A stretch of 57,167 nucleotides of DNA from Paraclostridium sordellii (lineage in GTDB: Bacteria > Bacillota > Clostridia > Peptostreptococcales > Peptostreptococcaceae), in assembly GCF_000953675.1 (NCBI RefSeq), contig NZ_LN679998.1, positions 10,860 to 68,026 on the forward strand, read 5' to 3'. The position numbers and the translations under genes were made by a program. Under the pieces are notes generated by a model that was not told where the DNA came from, did not search any database, and saw only the letters and a list, made by a program, of their open reading frames with translations. This document shows, piece by piece, positions 49,334-57,167 of the stretch. How positions within the stretch are numbered: position 1 is the stretch's first letter; every line of letters starts with the position of its first letter.

Positions 49334-49732
49334 ATGGCTAAACCAAAAAAGAAAGTTACACGTGTTAGAAGAAGAGAGCGTAAAAACATAGAACGTGGAC
49401 ATGCTCATATACAATCAACTTTTAACAATACTATAATAACTTTAACAGACGTTCATGGTAACGCGTTATCTTGGGCAAGTTCTGGACAATTAGGATTTAA
49501 AGGATCAAGAAAAGCAACTCCATTTGCTTCTCAAATGGCTGCTGAAACAGCTGCGAAAGCTGCAATGGAACACGGATTAAAGAGTGTAGAAGTATTCGTT
49601 AAAGGACCAGGTTCTGGTAGAGAGGCTGCTATAAGAGCTTTACAAGCTACTGGTTTAGAAGTAACTATGATAAAAGACGTTACTCCAATACCACACAACG
49701 GATGTAGACCACCAAAAAGAAGAAGAGTGTAA
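49334..49732 (+). CDS. rpsK: Small-subunit ribosomal protein uS11
   Basis: S11 lies on the 30S platform near the mRNA exit. The 132-residue protein contains [40 protein letters not shown] and [18 protein letters not shown], including the Asn-Gly site that forms isoaspartate in some bacteria. GGAGGGAAG precedes the ATG. Confidence 0.98.
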   Translation: MAKPKKKVTRVRRRERKNIERGHAHIQSTFNNTIITLTDVHGNALSWASSGQLGFKGSRKATPFASQMAAETAAKAAMEHGLKSVEVFVKGPGSGREAAIRALQATGLEVTMIKDVTPIPHNGCRPPKRRRV

Positions 49733-49749
49733 TTTAGGAGGTGTAATTA

Positions 49750-50373
49750 ATGGCAAGATATACAGGTGCATCATGTAGACAATGTCGTAGAGAGGGAATG
49801 AAGTTATTCCTTAAAGGTGACAGATGTTATACTGACAAATGTGCTATAGTTAAAAGAAACTATGCTCCAGGACAACATGGACAAGGAAGAAAGAAAGTTT
49901 CTAACTATGGATTACAATTAAGAGAAAAACAAAAAGTTAAGAGAATATATGGAGTTTTAGAAACTCAATTCAGAAACTTATACGAGCGTGCTGAAAAAAT
50001 GCCTGGTATAGCAGGGGAAAACTTATTAAGCTTATTAGAAAGAAGATTAGACAACGTAGTTTACAGAATGGGATTAGCATCTTCTAGAAAAGAAGCTAGA
50101 CAATTAGTAAGACACGGTCATTTCACTTTAAACGGACATAAGGTAGATATACCTTCTTTAACAGTAGTTAACGGAGATGTTATAGCTGTTAAGGAAACAT
50201 CTAAGTCTTCTGCAAAATTCAAAGGATTAGTAGAAAGTAACTCAAGAATAGCTCCTAAATGGTTAGATGCTAACTTAGAGAACATGACAGCTTCTGTTGT
50301 TGCTAATCCAGGAAGAGAAGATATAGATCTTGAAATAGCTGAACACTTAATAATAGAGCTTTACTCTAAGTAA
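49750..50373 (+). CDS. rpsD: Small-subunit ribosomal protein uS4, zinc type
   Basis: S4 starts 30S assembly and in Bacillus and E. coli also represses its own synthesis. The 207-residue protein carries the N-terminal zinc knuckle (Cys 9, 12, 26, 31) and the S4 RNA-binding domain ([39 protein letters not shown]). TTAGGAGGTG precedes the ATG. Here it sits between rpsK and rpoA. Confidence 0.98.
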   Translation: MARYTGASCRQCRREGMKLFLKGDRCYTDKCAIVKRNYAPGQHGQGRKKVSNYGLQLREKQKVKRIYGVLETQFRNLYERAEKMPGIAGENLLSLLERRLDNVVYRMGLASSRKEARQLVRHGHFTLNGHKVDIPSLTVVNGDVIAVKETSKSSAKFKGLVESNSRIAPKWLDANLENMTASVVANPGREDIDLEIAEHLIIELYSK

Positions 50374-50450
50374 TAAGTATAGTTATAAAAAATATTTTAA
50401 GATTTTGTTTACCCTCAGTGGATTAATAAATTTTAAGGAGGGTTTTGTCC

Positions 50451-51398
50451 ATGATAGAAATAGAAAAACCAAGAGTAGATATAATTGAAATTAGCGAAGA
50501 CCATAGATATGGTAAATTCGTTATAGAGCCTCTAGAAAGAGGATATGGAATAACTATAGGTAATGCATTAAGAAGAATATTATTATCTTCTTTACCAGGA
50601 GTAGCTGTTAACTCTATAAGAATAGATGGAGTTCTTCATGAGTTCTCAACAGTTCCTGGTGTTAAAGAAGATGTTACTGAAATAATATTAGCATTAAAAG
50701 AATTATCAGCTACTATAGATGGTGAAGGAAATAGAACACTTAAAATAGAAGCACAAGGACCATGTACAGTAACAGGTGCTGACATAATATGTCCTCCAGA
50801 TGTTGAAATAATAAGCAAAGACTTACATATAGCTACGCTAGATGATAATTCTAAGTTTAACATGGAAATATCTGTGAATAAAGGAAGAGGATATATCTCT
50901 TCTGAAGACAATAAAACAGAGCATATGCCTATAGGAGTTCTTCCTGTAGATTCAATATATACTCCTGTTGAAAAAGTTAGCTACCATGTTGAAAATACTA
51001 GAGTTGGTCAAAAATCAGATTATGATAAATTAATACTTGAAGTTTGGACTAATGGAAGTATAAATCCTCAAGAAGGAATATCACTTGCAGCTAAGGTTCT
51101 AGTTGAACATCTTAATCTATTCATAGATTTAACAGAGCATGTAAGCAATGTTGAAATAATGGTAGAAAAAGAAGAAGATCAAAAAGAAAAAGTTCTTGAG
51201 ATGACTATCGAAGAATTAGACTTATCAGTTAGATCTTACAACTGTTTAAAGAGAGCGGGAATAAATACAGTTGAAGAATTAGCTAATAAATCTGAAGAAG
51301 ATATGATGAAAGTTAGAAACTTAGGTAAAAAGTCATTAGAAGAAGTAATCCAGAAGTTAGAAGAACTTGGATTAGGTCTTAAACCAAGCGAAGAGTAA
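50451..51398 (+). CDS. rpoA: RNA polymerase alpha subunit
   Basis: RpoA dimerises to scaffold polymerase assembly, and its C-terminal domain binds UP elements and activators. The 315-residue protein has the N-terminal domain with [20 protein letters not shown] and LSSLPGVAV, a linker, and the C-terminal domain with [20 protein letters not shown] and [20 protein letters not shown]. The start is the ATG at 50451, eight bases after AAGGAGGG; the TTG at 50445 is not needed. Confidence 0.98.
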   Translation: MIEIEKPRVDIIEISEDHRYGKFVIEPLERGYGITIGNALRRILLSSLPGVAVNSIRIDGVLHEFSTVPGVKEDVTEIILALKELSATIDGEGNRTLKIEAQGPCTVTGADIICPPDVEIISKDLHIATLDDNSKFNMEISVNKGRGYISSEDNKTEHMPIGVLPVDSIYTPVEKVSYHVENTRVGQKSDYDKLILEVWTNGSINPQEGISLAAKVLVEHLNLFIDLTEHVSNVEIMVEKEEDQKEKVLEMTIEELDLSVRSYNCLKRAGINTVEELANKSEEDMMKVRNLGKKSLEEVIQKLEELGLGLKPSEE

Positions 51399-51417
51399 GC
51401 GCAAAGGAGGGATAAGC

Positions 51418-51759
51418 ATGGCTAAGTACCGTAAATTAGGACGTGTAACTGCTCATAGAAATCTTATGTTAAGAAACTTAGTAACAGACTTACTAAGAAA
51501 TGGAAAAATAGAAACTACAGTTACTAGAGCGAAAGAAACTCGTAGAATGGCAGAAAAGATGATAACTCTTGCTAAGAGAGGAGATCTTCATGCTAGAAGA
51601 CAAGTTTTAGCTTATGTTTTAGATGAAACAGTAGTTAACAACTTATTCACTGATATAGCACCAAAGTATGCTGAGAGAAACGGTGGATATACTAGAATAA
51701 TAAAAATAGGACCAAGAAGAGGCGACGCTGCTGAAATGGCTCTAATAGAATTAGTATAG
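51418..51759 (+). CDS. rplQ: Large-subunit ribosomal protein bL17
   Basis: L17 lies near the tunnel exit. The 113-residue protein begins [20 protein letters not shown] and ends [20 protein letters not shown] plus V. AAAGGAGGG precedes the ATG. It is the last gene of the cluster that started at rpsJ and is followed by a strong terminator. Confidence 0.98.
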   Translation: MAKYRKLGRVTAHRNLMLRNLVTDLLRNGKIETTVTRAKETRRMAEKMITLAKRGDLHARRQVLAYVLDETVVNNLFTDIAPKYAERNGGYTRIIKIGPRRGDAAEMALIELV

Positions 51760-51764
51760 TATAT

Positions 51765-51795
51765 AAAGGATTAGGCTTTGCCTAATCCTTTTTTT
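51765..51795 (+). terminator. Terminator of the S10-spc-alpha cluster
   Basis: A 12-bp perfect stem (51765-51776 with 51780-51791, loop TTT) has a core of GGATTAGGC and a T-run to 51795. It starts five bases after the rplQ stop. Confidence 0.93.
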
Positions 51796-51895
51796 AATGC
51801 AATTAAATATCAAATTTGCTATCTATGGTGTTATAATTTAATAGTGTATGACTTAATTAATTAAGAATTTTTGTTTTAATGTGTAAATTAAATTG

Positions 51896-51904
51896 TGATA
51901 TAAT
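51896..51904 (+). promoter_or_regulatory. Extended -10 promoter for ecfA1
   Basis: TGaTATAAT (hexamer 51899-51904) lies 50 bases before ecfA1. A second extended -10, TGtTATAAT, lies upstream at 51829-51837. Neither has a clear -35. Confidence 0.5.
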
Positions 51905-51954
51905 ACAGTATAATTGCTATTAAGAAACACTACTAATTAAAGGAGAGCAAATGT

Positions 51955-52788
51955 ATGAAAGATATAGTAAGTGTTAAAGATATATCGTTTGAGTATGTAA
52001 CTGAAGATAGTAGATTTAAAGCTATAGATGATTTATCTTTAAATGTGAAGCAAGGAGAATTTGTTGTAGTTATAGGTCATAATGGATCGGGGAAATCTAC
52101 TCTTTCAAAGAATTTAAATGCTATTCTCATGCCTACTAAGGGTGATATATATATAGATGGTCTAAACACTAAAGATGAAGAGCATTTATGGGATATTAGA
52201 CAAACAGCAGGGATGGTTTTTCAAAATCCAGACAATCAAATTGTAGCTACTATAATTGAAGAGGATGTAGCCTTTGGACCTGAAAATTTAGGTATAGAGC
52301 CTATCGAAATTAGAAAAAGGGTTAAAGAGGCTTTAACAAGTGTTGGAATGTATGAATTAAGAGATAGACAACCTCATTTATTATCAGGGGGTCAAAAACA
52401 GAGAGTAGCTATAGCGGGTATAATAGCTATGAAGCCTAAATGTATAATTTTTGATGAAGCTACAGCTATGTTAGACCCATCTGGAAGAAAAGAAGTTATG
52501 AAAACTATAAAAAGGCTTAATAAAGAAGAAAATATAACTATAATGCATATAACTCATTTTATGGAAGAAGCAGTTGATGCAGATAGAGTTATAGTTATGG
52601 AAAAAGGTAAAAAAGTTTTAGAAGGAACTCCTAAAGAGGTATTTTCTAAAGTAGATAAGTTAAAAAGAATAGGGTTAGATGTACCGTATATGACAGAATT
52701 AAGTAAAGAGCTTAAAGAAGAAGGATTAGATATAAATGATGATATATTAACTGTGGATGAGATGGTGATGAAATTATGTCAATTATAA
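51955..52788 (+). CDS. ecfA1: ECF transporter ATPase EcfA1
   Basis: This is one of two ATPases of the energy-coupling factor module that powers uptake of vitamins and metals through exchangeable S components. The 277-residue protein has Walker [11 protein letters not shown]-loop VFQNPDNQI, the signature LSGGQKQR and Walker [13 protein letters not shown], plus the long C-terminal domain typical of EcfA. AGGAG lies nine bases before the ATG. It overlaps ecfA2 by 13 bases. Confidence 0.97.
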   Translation: MKDIVSVKDISFEYVTEDSRFKAIDDLSLNVKQGEFVVVIGHNGSGKSTLSKNLNAILMPTKGDIYIDGLNTKDEEHLWDIRQTAGMVFQNPDNQIVATIIEEDVAFGPENLGIEPIEIRKRVKEALTSVGMYELRDRQPHLLSGGQKQRVAIAGIIAMKPKCIIFDEATAMLDPSGRKEVMKTIKRLNKEENITIMHITHFMEEAVDADRVIVMEKGKKVLEGTPKEVFSKVDKLKRIGLDVPYMTELSKELKEEGLDINDDILTVDEMVMKLCQL

Positions 52789-53642
52789 TAGAAAATTTAA
52801 CACACATATACAATGAAGGAATGCCCTTTGCTAGTAAAGCATTAGATAATATAAATTTAACTATAGAAGATGGAGACTTTGTAGGTCTTATTGGACATAC
52901 AGGATCGGGGAAATCAACTTTAATTCAACACCTAAATGGTATATTAAAACCATCAACAGGAAAGATTTTAATTAACAAAGTAGATATAACAGATAAAAAC
53001 TTAAATTTAACAGATATAAGGAAGAAAGTTGGCGTTGTATTTCAATATCCAGAATACCAACTATTTGAAGAAACGGTAGAAAAAGATATAGCCTTTGGAC
53101 CTTCAAATTTAGGCCTAGAAGAGGAAGAGATAAGAAAAAGGGTCAAAACTTCCATGGAAGCTGTTGGACTTGATTATGATGTATTTAAGGATAAATCACC
53201 ATTTGAATTATCTGGTGGTCAAAAACGTAGAGTTGCGATAGCTGGAGTTATAGCTATGAATCCAGAAGTTTTAATTCTAGATGAACCAACAGCGGGATTA
53301 GATCCTAAAGGAAGAGATGAAATATTCGAATTAATAAAAATGCTACATGATGAAAAAAATATGACTATAATATTATCATCTCATAGCATGGATGATATGG
53401 CTAAGTTAGTTAAAAATATAATTGTAATGAATGCAGGTAAAGTGGAGTTTATGGGTTCTACTAGAGAGGTATTTGAAAATCATTCTAATAGGCTTAAAGA
53501 AATAGGCCTAGACATTCCTCAAGTTTTAGAACTTTGTAATAAGTTAAGAGAAAAAGGTTTTGATATTAGAACAGATATACTAACTATAGAGGAAGCTAAA
53601 AAAGAAATAATAAGAGTTATGAGAGGAAAAGGAAAATGCTAA
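52776..53642 (+). CDS. ecfA2: ECF transporter ATPase EcfA2
   Basis: The second ATPase pairs with EcfA1. The 288-residue protein has Walker [36 protein letters not shown] and Walker [13 protein letters not shown]. The start overlaps the end of ecfA1, with GATGGTGATG as the ribosome-binding region, and the stop overlaps the ecfT start by seven bases. The chain of overlaps fits fixed stoichiometry in one complex. Confidence 0.97.
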   Translation: MSIIIENLTHIYNEGMPFASKALDNINLTIEDGDFVGLIGHTGSGKSTLIQHLNGILKPSTGKILINKVDITDKNLNLTDIRKKVGVVFQYPEYQLFEETVEKDIAFGPSNLGLEEEEIRKRVKTSMEAVGLDYDVFKDKSPFELSGGQKRRVAIAGVIAMNPEVLILDEPTAGLDPKGRDEIFELIKMLHDEKNMTIILSSHSMDDMAKLVKNIIVMNAGKVEFMGSTREVFENHSNRLKEIGLDIPQVLELCNKLREKGFDIRTDILTIEEAKKEIIRVMRGKGKC

Positions 53643-54433
53643 AGGATATAACTATAGGGCAATACTATCCTACAAGCTCAATTATCCATAAACTAGATGC
53701 TAGAGTTAAGCTTGTAGCAACTTTTATATTTATGGTTTCATTGTTTATAATAAATAAATTTTGGCCATATTTGATAGTGGTAGGATGTTTACTTTCTGTA
53801 ATCAAATTATCAAAAATACCTAGAAAGTTTATAGTAAAGGGTCTTAAACCTTTAAAGTGGATTATAATATTCACATTTATAATAAATATATTTTTCATAC
53901 CGGGAGATCCTATTTGGTCATTTGGATTTATAAAGATAACTGAACAAGGTATAAGCCAAGCGATATTTATGGGACTTAGACTTATATTTTTAGTTGTTGG
54001 GACATCTTTACTTACACTTACAACATCACCTATTGAACTCACAGATGGTATAGAGAGACTACTAAAACCTTTAAGAAAGATTGGATTCCCTGTACATGAA
54101 TTAGCTATGATGATGACTATTGCTTTAAGATTTATACCTACACTATTGGATGAAACAGACAAGATAATGAAAGCTCAAATGTCTAGAGGGGCTGATTTTG
54201 AAAGTAAAAATATAATAAATAGAGCAAAGAATTTAGTTCCTCTGTTAATACCTTTATTTATAAGTGCGTTTAGAAGAGCTGATGAATTAGCTATGGCTAT
54301 GGAAGCTAGATGTTATAGAGGTGGATATAATAGAACTAAAATGAAAGAAGTCATAATGACTAAGGCTGACTATATAGCATATGCTATACAATTTATTTAC
54401 TTAGGTGTAATATTAGTTATAAGATTTATATAA
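53636..54433 (+). CDS. ecfT: ECF transporter transmembrane subunit EcfT
   Basis: EcfT links the two ATPases to the substrate-binding S protein in the cytoplasmic membrane. The 265-residue protein has several hydrophobic helices and the two Arg-containing coupling motifs, AQMSRGADF and [10 protein letters not shown]. No S component gene lies nearby, so this is a general (group II) module serving S proteins encoded elsewhere. AGGAAAAGGAA precedes the ATG within ecfA2. Confidence 0.96.
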   Translation: MLKDITIGQYYPTSSIIHKLDARVKLVATFIFMVSLFIINKFWPYLIVVGCLLSVIKLSKIPRKFIVKGLKPLKWIIIFTFIINIFFIPGDPIWSFGFIKITEQGISQAIFMGLRLIFLVVGTSLLTLTTSPIELTDGIERLLKPLRKIGFPVHELAMMMTIALRFIPTLLDETDKIMKAQMSRGADFESKNIINRAKNLVPLLIPLFISAFRRADELAMAMEARCYRGGYNRTKMKEVIMTKADYIAYAIQFIYLGVILVIRFI

Positions 54434-54445
54434 AAGAGGTATTTT

Positions 54446-55177
54446 ATGAGAAATATAAAATTAACTATACAATACAATGGTAAAAATTATTGTGGTTGGC
54501 AAAAACAAAATGATTCTTTAGGTATACAAGGTACTATAGAACAAGCAATAAAAGAAATAACTAATGAAGATGTTAAAATAACTGGATCAGGAAGAACTGA
54601 TGCAGGAGTTCATGCGTTAGGACAAGTTGCAAATTTTAATACTGAGACTAGCATACCAGTAGAAAATATACCTAATGCATTAAACTCAAAGTTGCCTAAA
54701 GATATATCTATAATAAGTGCAGAGGAAATGCCTTTAGATTTTCATTCGAGGTATTGTGCTAAAGGAAAAACTTATAGATACATGATATATAATAATCCAT
54801 ATAGAACGCCTATATACAATAATATATCTTATTTTGTTAAGTATGATTTAGATCTTGAAAAGATGAAAAAAGAAGCTAAATCTTTAATAGGAACTTATGA
54901 TTTTAAAGGATTTATGAGCTCTGGTTCATCAGTAAAAGATACTGTTAGAACTATATATGATATTCAAATTATTAAACAAGAAGATTTGATAGTTATTGAA
55001 GTTCAAGGTAATGGATTTTTATATAATATGGTAAGAATAATAGTTGGGACATTGGTTGATATAGGAAGAGGAAGAATAAATTCAGACATGTCAAGTATAA
55101 TAGAATCTAAGTCAAGATCAATGGCTGGGCACACAGCTCCAGCACAGGGATTATTTCTTAAAAAAGTTGATTATTAG
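54446..55177 (+). CDS. truA: tRNA pseudouridine(38-40) synthase
   Basis: TruA makes pseudouridine at positions 38-40 in the tRNA anticodon arm. The 243-residue protein has the catalytic Asp in GSGRTDAGVHALGQVANF (near residue 54), plus conserved RYMIYNN and GNGFLYNMVRIIVGTLVDIG. AAGAGGT precedes the ATG. It is 12 bases after ecfT, a common ecf-truA-rplM arrangement. The next promoter begins just after its stop. Confidence 0.97.
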   Translation: MRNIKLTIQYNGKNYCGWQKQNDSLGIQGTIEQAIKEITNEDVKITGSGRTDAGVHALGQVANFNTETSIPVENIPNALNSKLPKDISIISAEEMPLDFHSRYCAKGKTYRYMIYNNPYRTPIYNNISYFVKYDLDLEKMKKEAKSLIGTYDFKGFMSSGSSVKDTVRTIYDIQIIKQEDLIVIEVQGNGFLYNMVRIIVGTLVDIGRGRINSDMSSIIESKSRSMAGHTAPAQGLFLKKVDY

Positions 55178-55178
55178 C

Positions 55179-55207
55179 TTGACACACTAGGGTGCATGTA
55201 TTAAAAT
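55179..55207 (+). promoter_or_regulatory. rplM-rpsI promoter
   Basis: TTGACA (55179-55184), a 17-bp spacer and TAAAAT (55202-55207). The -35 begins one base after the truA stop. Confidence 0.85.
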
Positions 55208-55213
55208 ATACAA

Positions 55214-55292
55214 GAGTGTGTTAATAAGTCCACTTGCCCCGGACTTGACATAGACGGTAAAATATCATATGGAAATAAGATAAGGAGGGACT
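55214..55292 (+). promoter_or_regulatory. L13-type leader
   Basis: The leader contains AAGTCC (55226-55231) pairing with GGACTT (55241-55246) around CACTTGCCCC. This, with its position, resembles the known Firmicute L13 leader in front of rplM-rpsI, thought to bind L13. I recognise the context and the hairpin, but have not checked the full consensus. Confidence 0.65.
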
Positions 55293-55296
55293 TGTA

Positions 55297-55728
55297 ATGA
55301 AAAGTTATATAGCTAAACCAGCTGACGTACAAAGAAAATGGTACGTAGTTGATGCTGAAGGAAAAACATTAGGTCGTATGGCTACAGAAATAGCTACAAT
55401 ATTAAGAGGAAAGCACAAACCAACATTCACACCTCACGTTGATGGTGGAGATTTTGTTGTTGTTGTAAATGCTGATAAAGTAGTTTTAACAGGAAAGAAA
55501 TTAGATCAAAAAATGTACAGATACCACACTGGATATGTAGGTGGATTAAAAGAAATAACTTATAGAGAAATGATGGAAAAGAAACCTGAAGAGGTTGTTA
55601 TGCATGCAGTAAGCGGTATGTTATGTAAGAACAGATTAAGAAGCAGAATGATGACTAGATTAAGAGTATTTGCTGGACCAAATCACGGACACGAAGCTCA
55701 AAATCCAGAAGTTTTAAACTTTAAATAA
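55297..55728 (+). CDS. rplM: Large-subunit ribosomal protein uL13
   Basis: L13 is an early 50S assembly protein. The 143-residue protein begins [20 protein letters not shown] and contains [20 protein letters not shown] and [29 protein letters not shown] precedes the ATG. It is cotranscribed with rpsI under an L13-type leader. Confidence 0.98.
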   Translation: MKSYIAKPADVQRKWYVVDAEGKTLGRMATEIATILRGKHKPTFTPHVDGGDFVVVVNADKVVLTGKKLDQKMYRYHTGYVGGLKEITYREMMEKKPEEVVMHAVSGMLCKNRLRSRMMTRLRVFAGPNHGHEAQNPEVLNFK

Positions 55729-55756
55729 TCATAACGGGTGAAAGGAGGAGTTAATC

Positions 55757-56149
55757 ATGGCTAACGTACAATACTACGGAACAGGAAGAAGAAAACACTC
55801 TGTAGCAAGAGTAAGACTAGTTGCAGGTGAAGGAAATATAATAGTAAATGGAAGAAAAGTTGAAGAATACTTCAACTATGAAACTTTAATAAGAGATGTT
55901 AAACAACCATTAGTTTTAACAGGAACTGAAAACAAATATGATATCATAGTAAAGGTTGAAGGTGGAGGATTCACTGGACAAGCTGGAGCTATAAGACATG
56001 GTATATCTAGAGCTTTATTAACAGTAGACGCTGAGTTAAGACCAGCTTTAAAGAAAGAAGGATTCTTAACTAGAGATGCTAGAATGAAGGAAAGAAAGAA
56101 ATACGGATTAAAGGCAGCAAGAAGAGCTCCACAATTCTCAAAGAGATAA
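55757..56149 (+). CDS. rpsI: Small-subunit ribosomal protein uS9
   Basis: S9 reaches P-site tRNA with its C-terminal tail. The 130-residue protein contains [40 protein letters not shown] and the tail [15 protein letters not shown] with the conserved terminal Lys-Arg. AAAGGAGGAG precedes the ATG. Confidence 0.98.
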   Translation: MANVQYYGTGRRKHSVARVRLVAGEGNIIVNGRKVEEYFNYETLIRDVKQPLVLTGTENKYDIIVKVEGGGFTGQAGAIRHGISRALLTVDAELRPALKKEGFLTRDARMKERKKYGLKAARRAPQFSKR

Positions 56150-56165
56150 TTATATATGTTTATTC

Positions 56166-56198
56166 AAAGACTTTGGAATATTCCAAAGTCTTTTTTTA
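56166..56198 (+). terminator. Terminator after rpsI
   Basis: AAAGACTTTGGAAT is followed directly by its exact reverse complement (56166-56193) and a T-run to 56197. As a 28-base perfect palindrome it will form a tight stem. A TATAAT at 56199-56204, touching the T-run, could contribute to cwlD expression. Confidence 0.9.
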
Positions 56199-56221
56199 TA
56201 TAATATATGGGGTGATATTAT

Positions 56222-56938
56222 ATGAAATATATTAAACATGTAAGCATAATAGGATTTTTTATGTGTTTTCTCTGTATATTTATATTTGAAGTGAATAAAA
56301 ACTCTAAGGATGTTATGTCTTATATGCCTATTACTAATAAAGTTATATTATTAGATGCTGGTCATGGAGGAATAGACCCAGGAGCTACAAATGAGGACAA
56401 ATCTATACTAGAAAAAGATATCAATTTACAGATTACATTAAAGTTAAGAGAATTACTTGAATCGAGTGGTTGTTTAGTTTTATTAACTAGAGAAGAAGAT
56501 ACCAGTCTCTATGAAGAAGAAGCTGGAAAAACAACTAGACAAAAATATAATGAAAACCTTAAAAATAGAAGGAAAATGATAGAAGAATCTGGTGTAGATG
56601 CTTTTGTATCTATACACCTAAATAAGTTTGAACAAAGTAAATACTATGGAGCTCAAACTTTTTATCCTGAGGGTCAAAATGATAGTAAATTATTATCTCA
56701 ATTTATTCAAGATGAATTAAAGAGAGTTGTAGATAAGACAAATCAGAGAAAAATTAAACCAAGTAAAGATATATATCTTTTAAAGGAAAATAAGATTCCA
56801 TCTGTTTTAATAGAATGTGGATTTTTGTCTAATGAAAAAGAATCTAAATTATTAAATGATGAGAAATATCAGGAAAAAGTAGCTTGGGCTATATATGCAG
56901 GAATACAGAAATATTTTGGATCAAATGTACATAATTAA
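56222..56938 (+). CDS. cwlD: N-acetylmuramoyl-L-alanine amidase CwlD
   Basis: CwlD removes peptide stems from muramic acid during spore-cortex synthesis, the first step towards muramic-delta-lactam. The 238-residue protein has one N-terminal membrane anchor or signal (about residues 7-23) and an Amidase_3 domain starting at VILLDAGHGGIDPG. Zinc-ligand blocks are DAGHGG (His), LEKDINL (Glu), SIHLNKF (His) and the catalytic Glu in VLIECGFLSN. GGGGTGA precedes the ATG. It indicates a spore-forming lineage, in agreement with SigH. The rpsI-cwlD order is known in clostridia. Confidence 0.95.
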   Translation: MKYIKHVSIIGFFMCFLCIFIFEVNKNSKDVMSYMPITNKVILLDAGHGGIDPGATNEDKSILEKDINLQITLKLRELLESSGCLVLLTREEDTSLYEEEAGKTTRQKYNENLKNRRKMIEESGVDAFVSIHLNKFEQSKYYGAQTFYPEGQNDSKLLSQFIQDELKRVVDKTNQRKIKPSKDIYLLKENKIPSVLIECGFLSNEKESKLLNDEKYQEKVAWAIYAGIQKYFGSNVHN

Positions 56939-56948
56939 AGATTTCAGG

Positions 56949-56997
56949 ACTCATATATGCAAAATTTGCAATGTATATATGAGTTTTATTGTTTTTT
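56949..56997 (+). terminator. Terminator after cwlD
   Basis: ACTCATATATGCA (56949-56961) pairs with 56972-56984, with one G-U pair, followed by TTTATTGTTTTTT. It ends cwlD just ahead of the rRNA promoter. Confidence 0.8.
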
Positions 56998-57030
56998 ATA
57001 ATAATATTTTAAAAAAGTTTAAAAAAAGTA

Positions 57031-57059
57031 TTGACCTTTTATTAGAAAAATAGTATAGT
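57031..57059 (+). promoter_or_regulatory. rRNA operon promoter
   Basis: TTGACC (57031-57036), a 17-bp spacer and TATAGT (57054-57059). The A/T-rich stretch at 57001-57030 (A and T tracts) fits an UP element. Confidence 0.85.
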
Positions 57060-57167
57060 ATTACTTGTCCTTAAGAAAAGGGCAAAACAAACTAAGAACT
57101 TTGAAAATTAAACAGTAGGTTAATTATATAAATTCTTTTTAAAGAATTAAACAACAAACAACCAAGC
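57060..57167 (+). promoter_or_regulatory. Start of a pre-16S rRNA leader
   Basis: The final ~108 bases include AACTTTGAAAATTAAACAGT (57097-57116), a sequence type found in the leader just upstream of 16S rRNA in clostridia. The 16S gene itself is not reached. I infer an rRNA operon from this and the promoter. Confidence 0.75.

Noticed and set aside
53665-54162. 165-codon minus-strand open frame inside ecfT
   Set aside because: It is the reverse complement of membrane-helix codons and has no independent support.
55245-55263. TTGACA followed by TAAAAT before rplM
   Set aside because: The spacing is only 7 bases, and the TTGACA overlaps the right arm of the L13-leader hairpin. The real promoter is at 55179-55207.

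Overview
The window is 57 kb of AT-rich chromosome carrying 69 protein genes, all read left to right. It opens in the last ~75 bases of a 5S rRNA gene and closes in the promoter and leader of another rRNA operon, so it is a complete inter-rrn block. Gene order, codon use (AGA, ATA and TTA dominate), the zinc-type ribosomal proteins and two identical tuf genes (one after sigH, one after fusA) point to a low-GC Firmicute of class Clostridia. The order clpC-radA-disA-PIN/TRAM-ispD-ispF-proS-gltX-cysS-mrnC-thyX-rlmB-NYN-sigH-tuf resembles Clostridioides difficile and other Peptostreptococcaceae. The species cannot be named from the sequence alone.

Layout. (1) 1-121: 5S rRNA end and terminator. 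(2) 252-8400: an EF-G-like GTPase, a ClpC-type unfoldase, radA, disA (c-di-AMP synthase) and a membrane PIN/TRAM protein. (3) 8438-18510: isoprenoid genes ispD-ispF, a proline T-box with proS, gltX, an unrecognised 54-codon gene, cysS-mrnC, thyX-rlmB-NYN nuclease, and sigH. (4) 18491-30826: first tuf, then rpmG-secE-nusG-rplK-rplA, rplJ-rplL behind an L10 leader, and rpoB-rpoC. (5) 30857-35613: rpsL-rpsG-fusA and the second tuf. (6) 35673-51795: the fused S10-spc-alpha cluster, from rpsJ to rplQ, including secY, adk, map, infA and rpoA. (7) 51896-57167: ecfA1-ecfA2-ecfT-truA, rplM-rpsI behind an L13-type leader, cwlD, and the next rRNA promoter.

Nearly everything serves translation, transcription and protein export, and these genes are expected to be coordinated with the flanking rRNA operons. 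Regulation visible in the sequence includes strong TTGACA/TAAAAT-type promoters (several with the -35 box inside or next to the end of the preceding gene), a T-box, L10 and L13 leaders, a probable L1-binding element between rplK and rplA, a structured S10 leader, and about a dozen intrinsic terminators.

I found no mobile element, CRISPR array, phage, toxin or defence locus, and no convincing new multi-gene system. The points most worth a second look are small: a ClpC lacking the middle (M) domain, with ctsR-mcsA-mcsB absent from this locus; an EF-G paralogue with Tyr in place of the catalytic His and a degenerate switch I; a perfect 26-base palindrome just downstream of the likely second tuf -10 box; the rplK-rplA L1-like element; and a compact S10 leader fold. 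Several CDS starts were placed downstream of a GTG or TTG codon that belongs to the ribosome-binding site.
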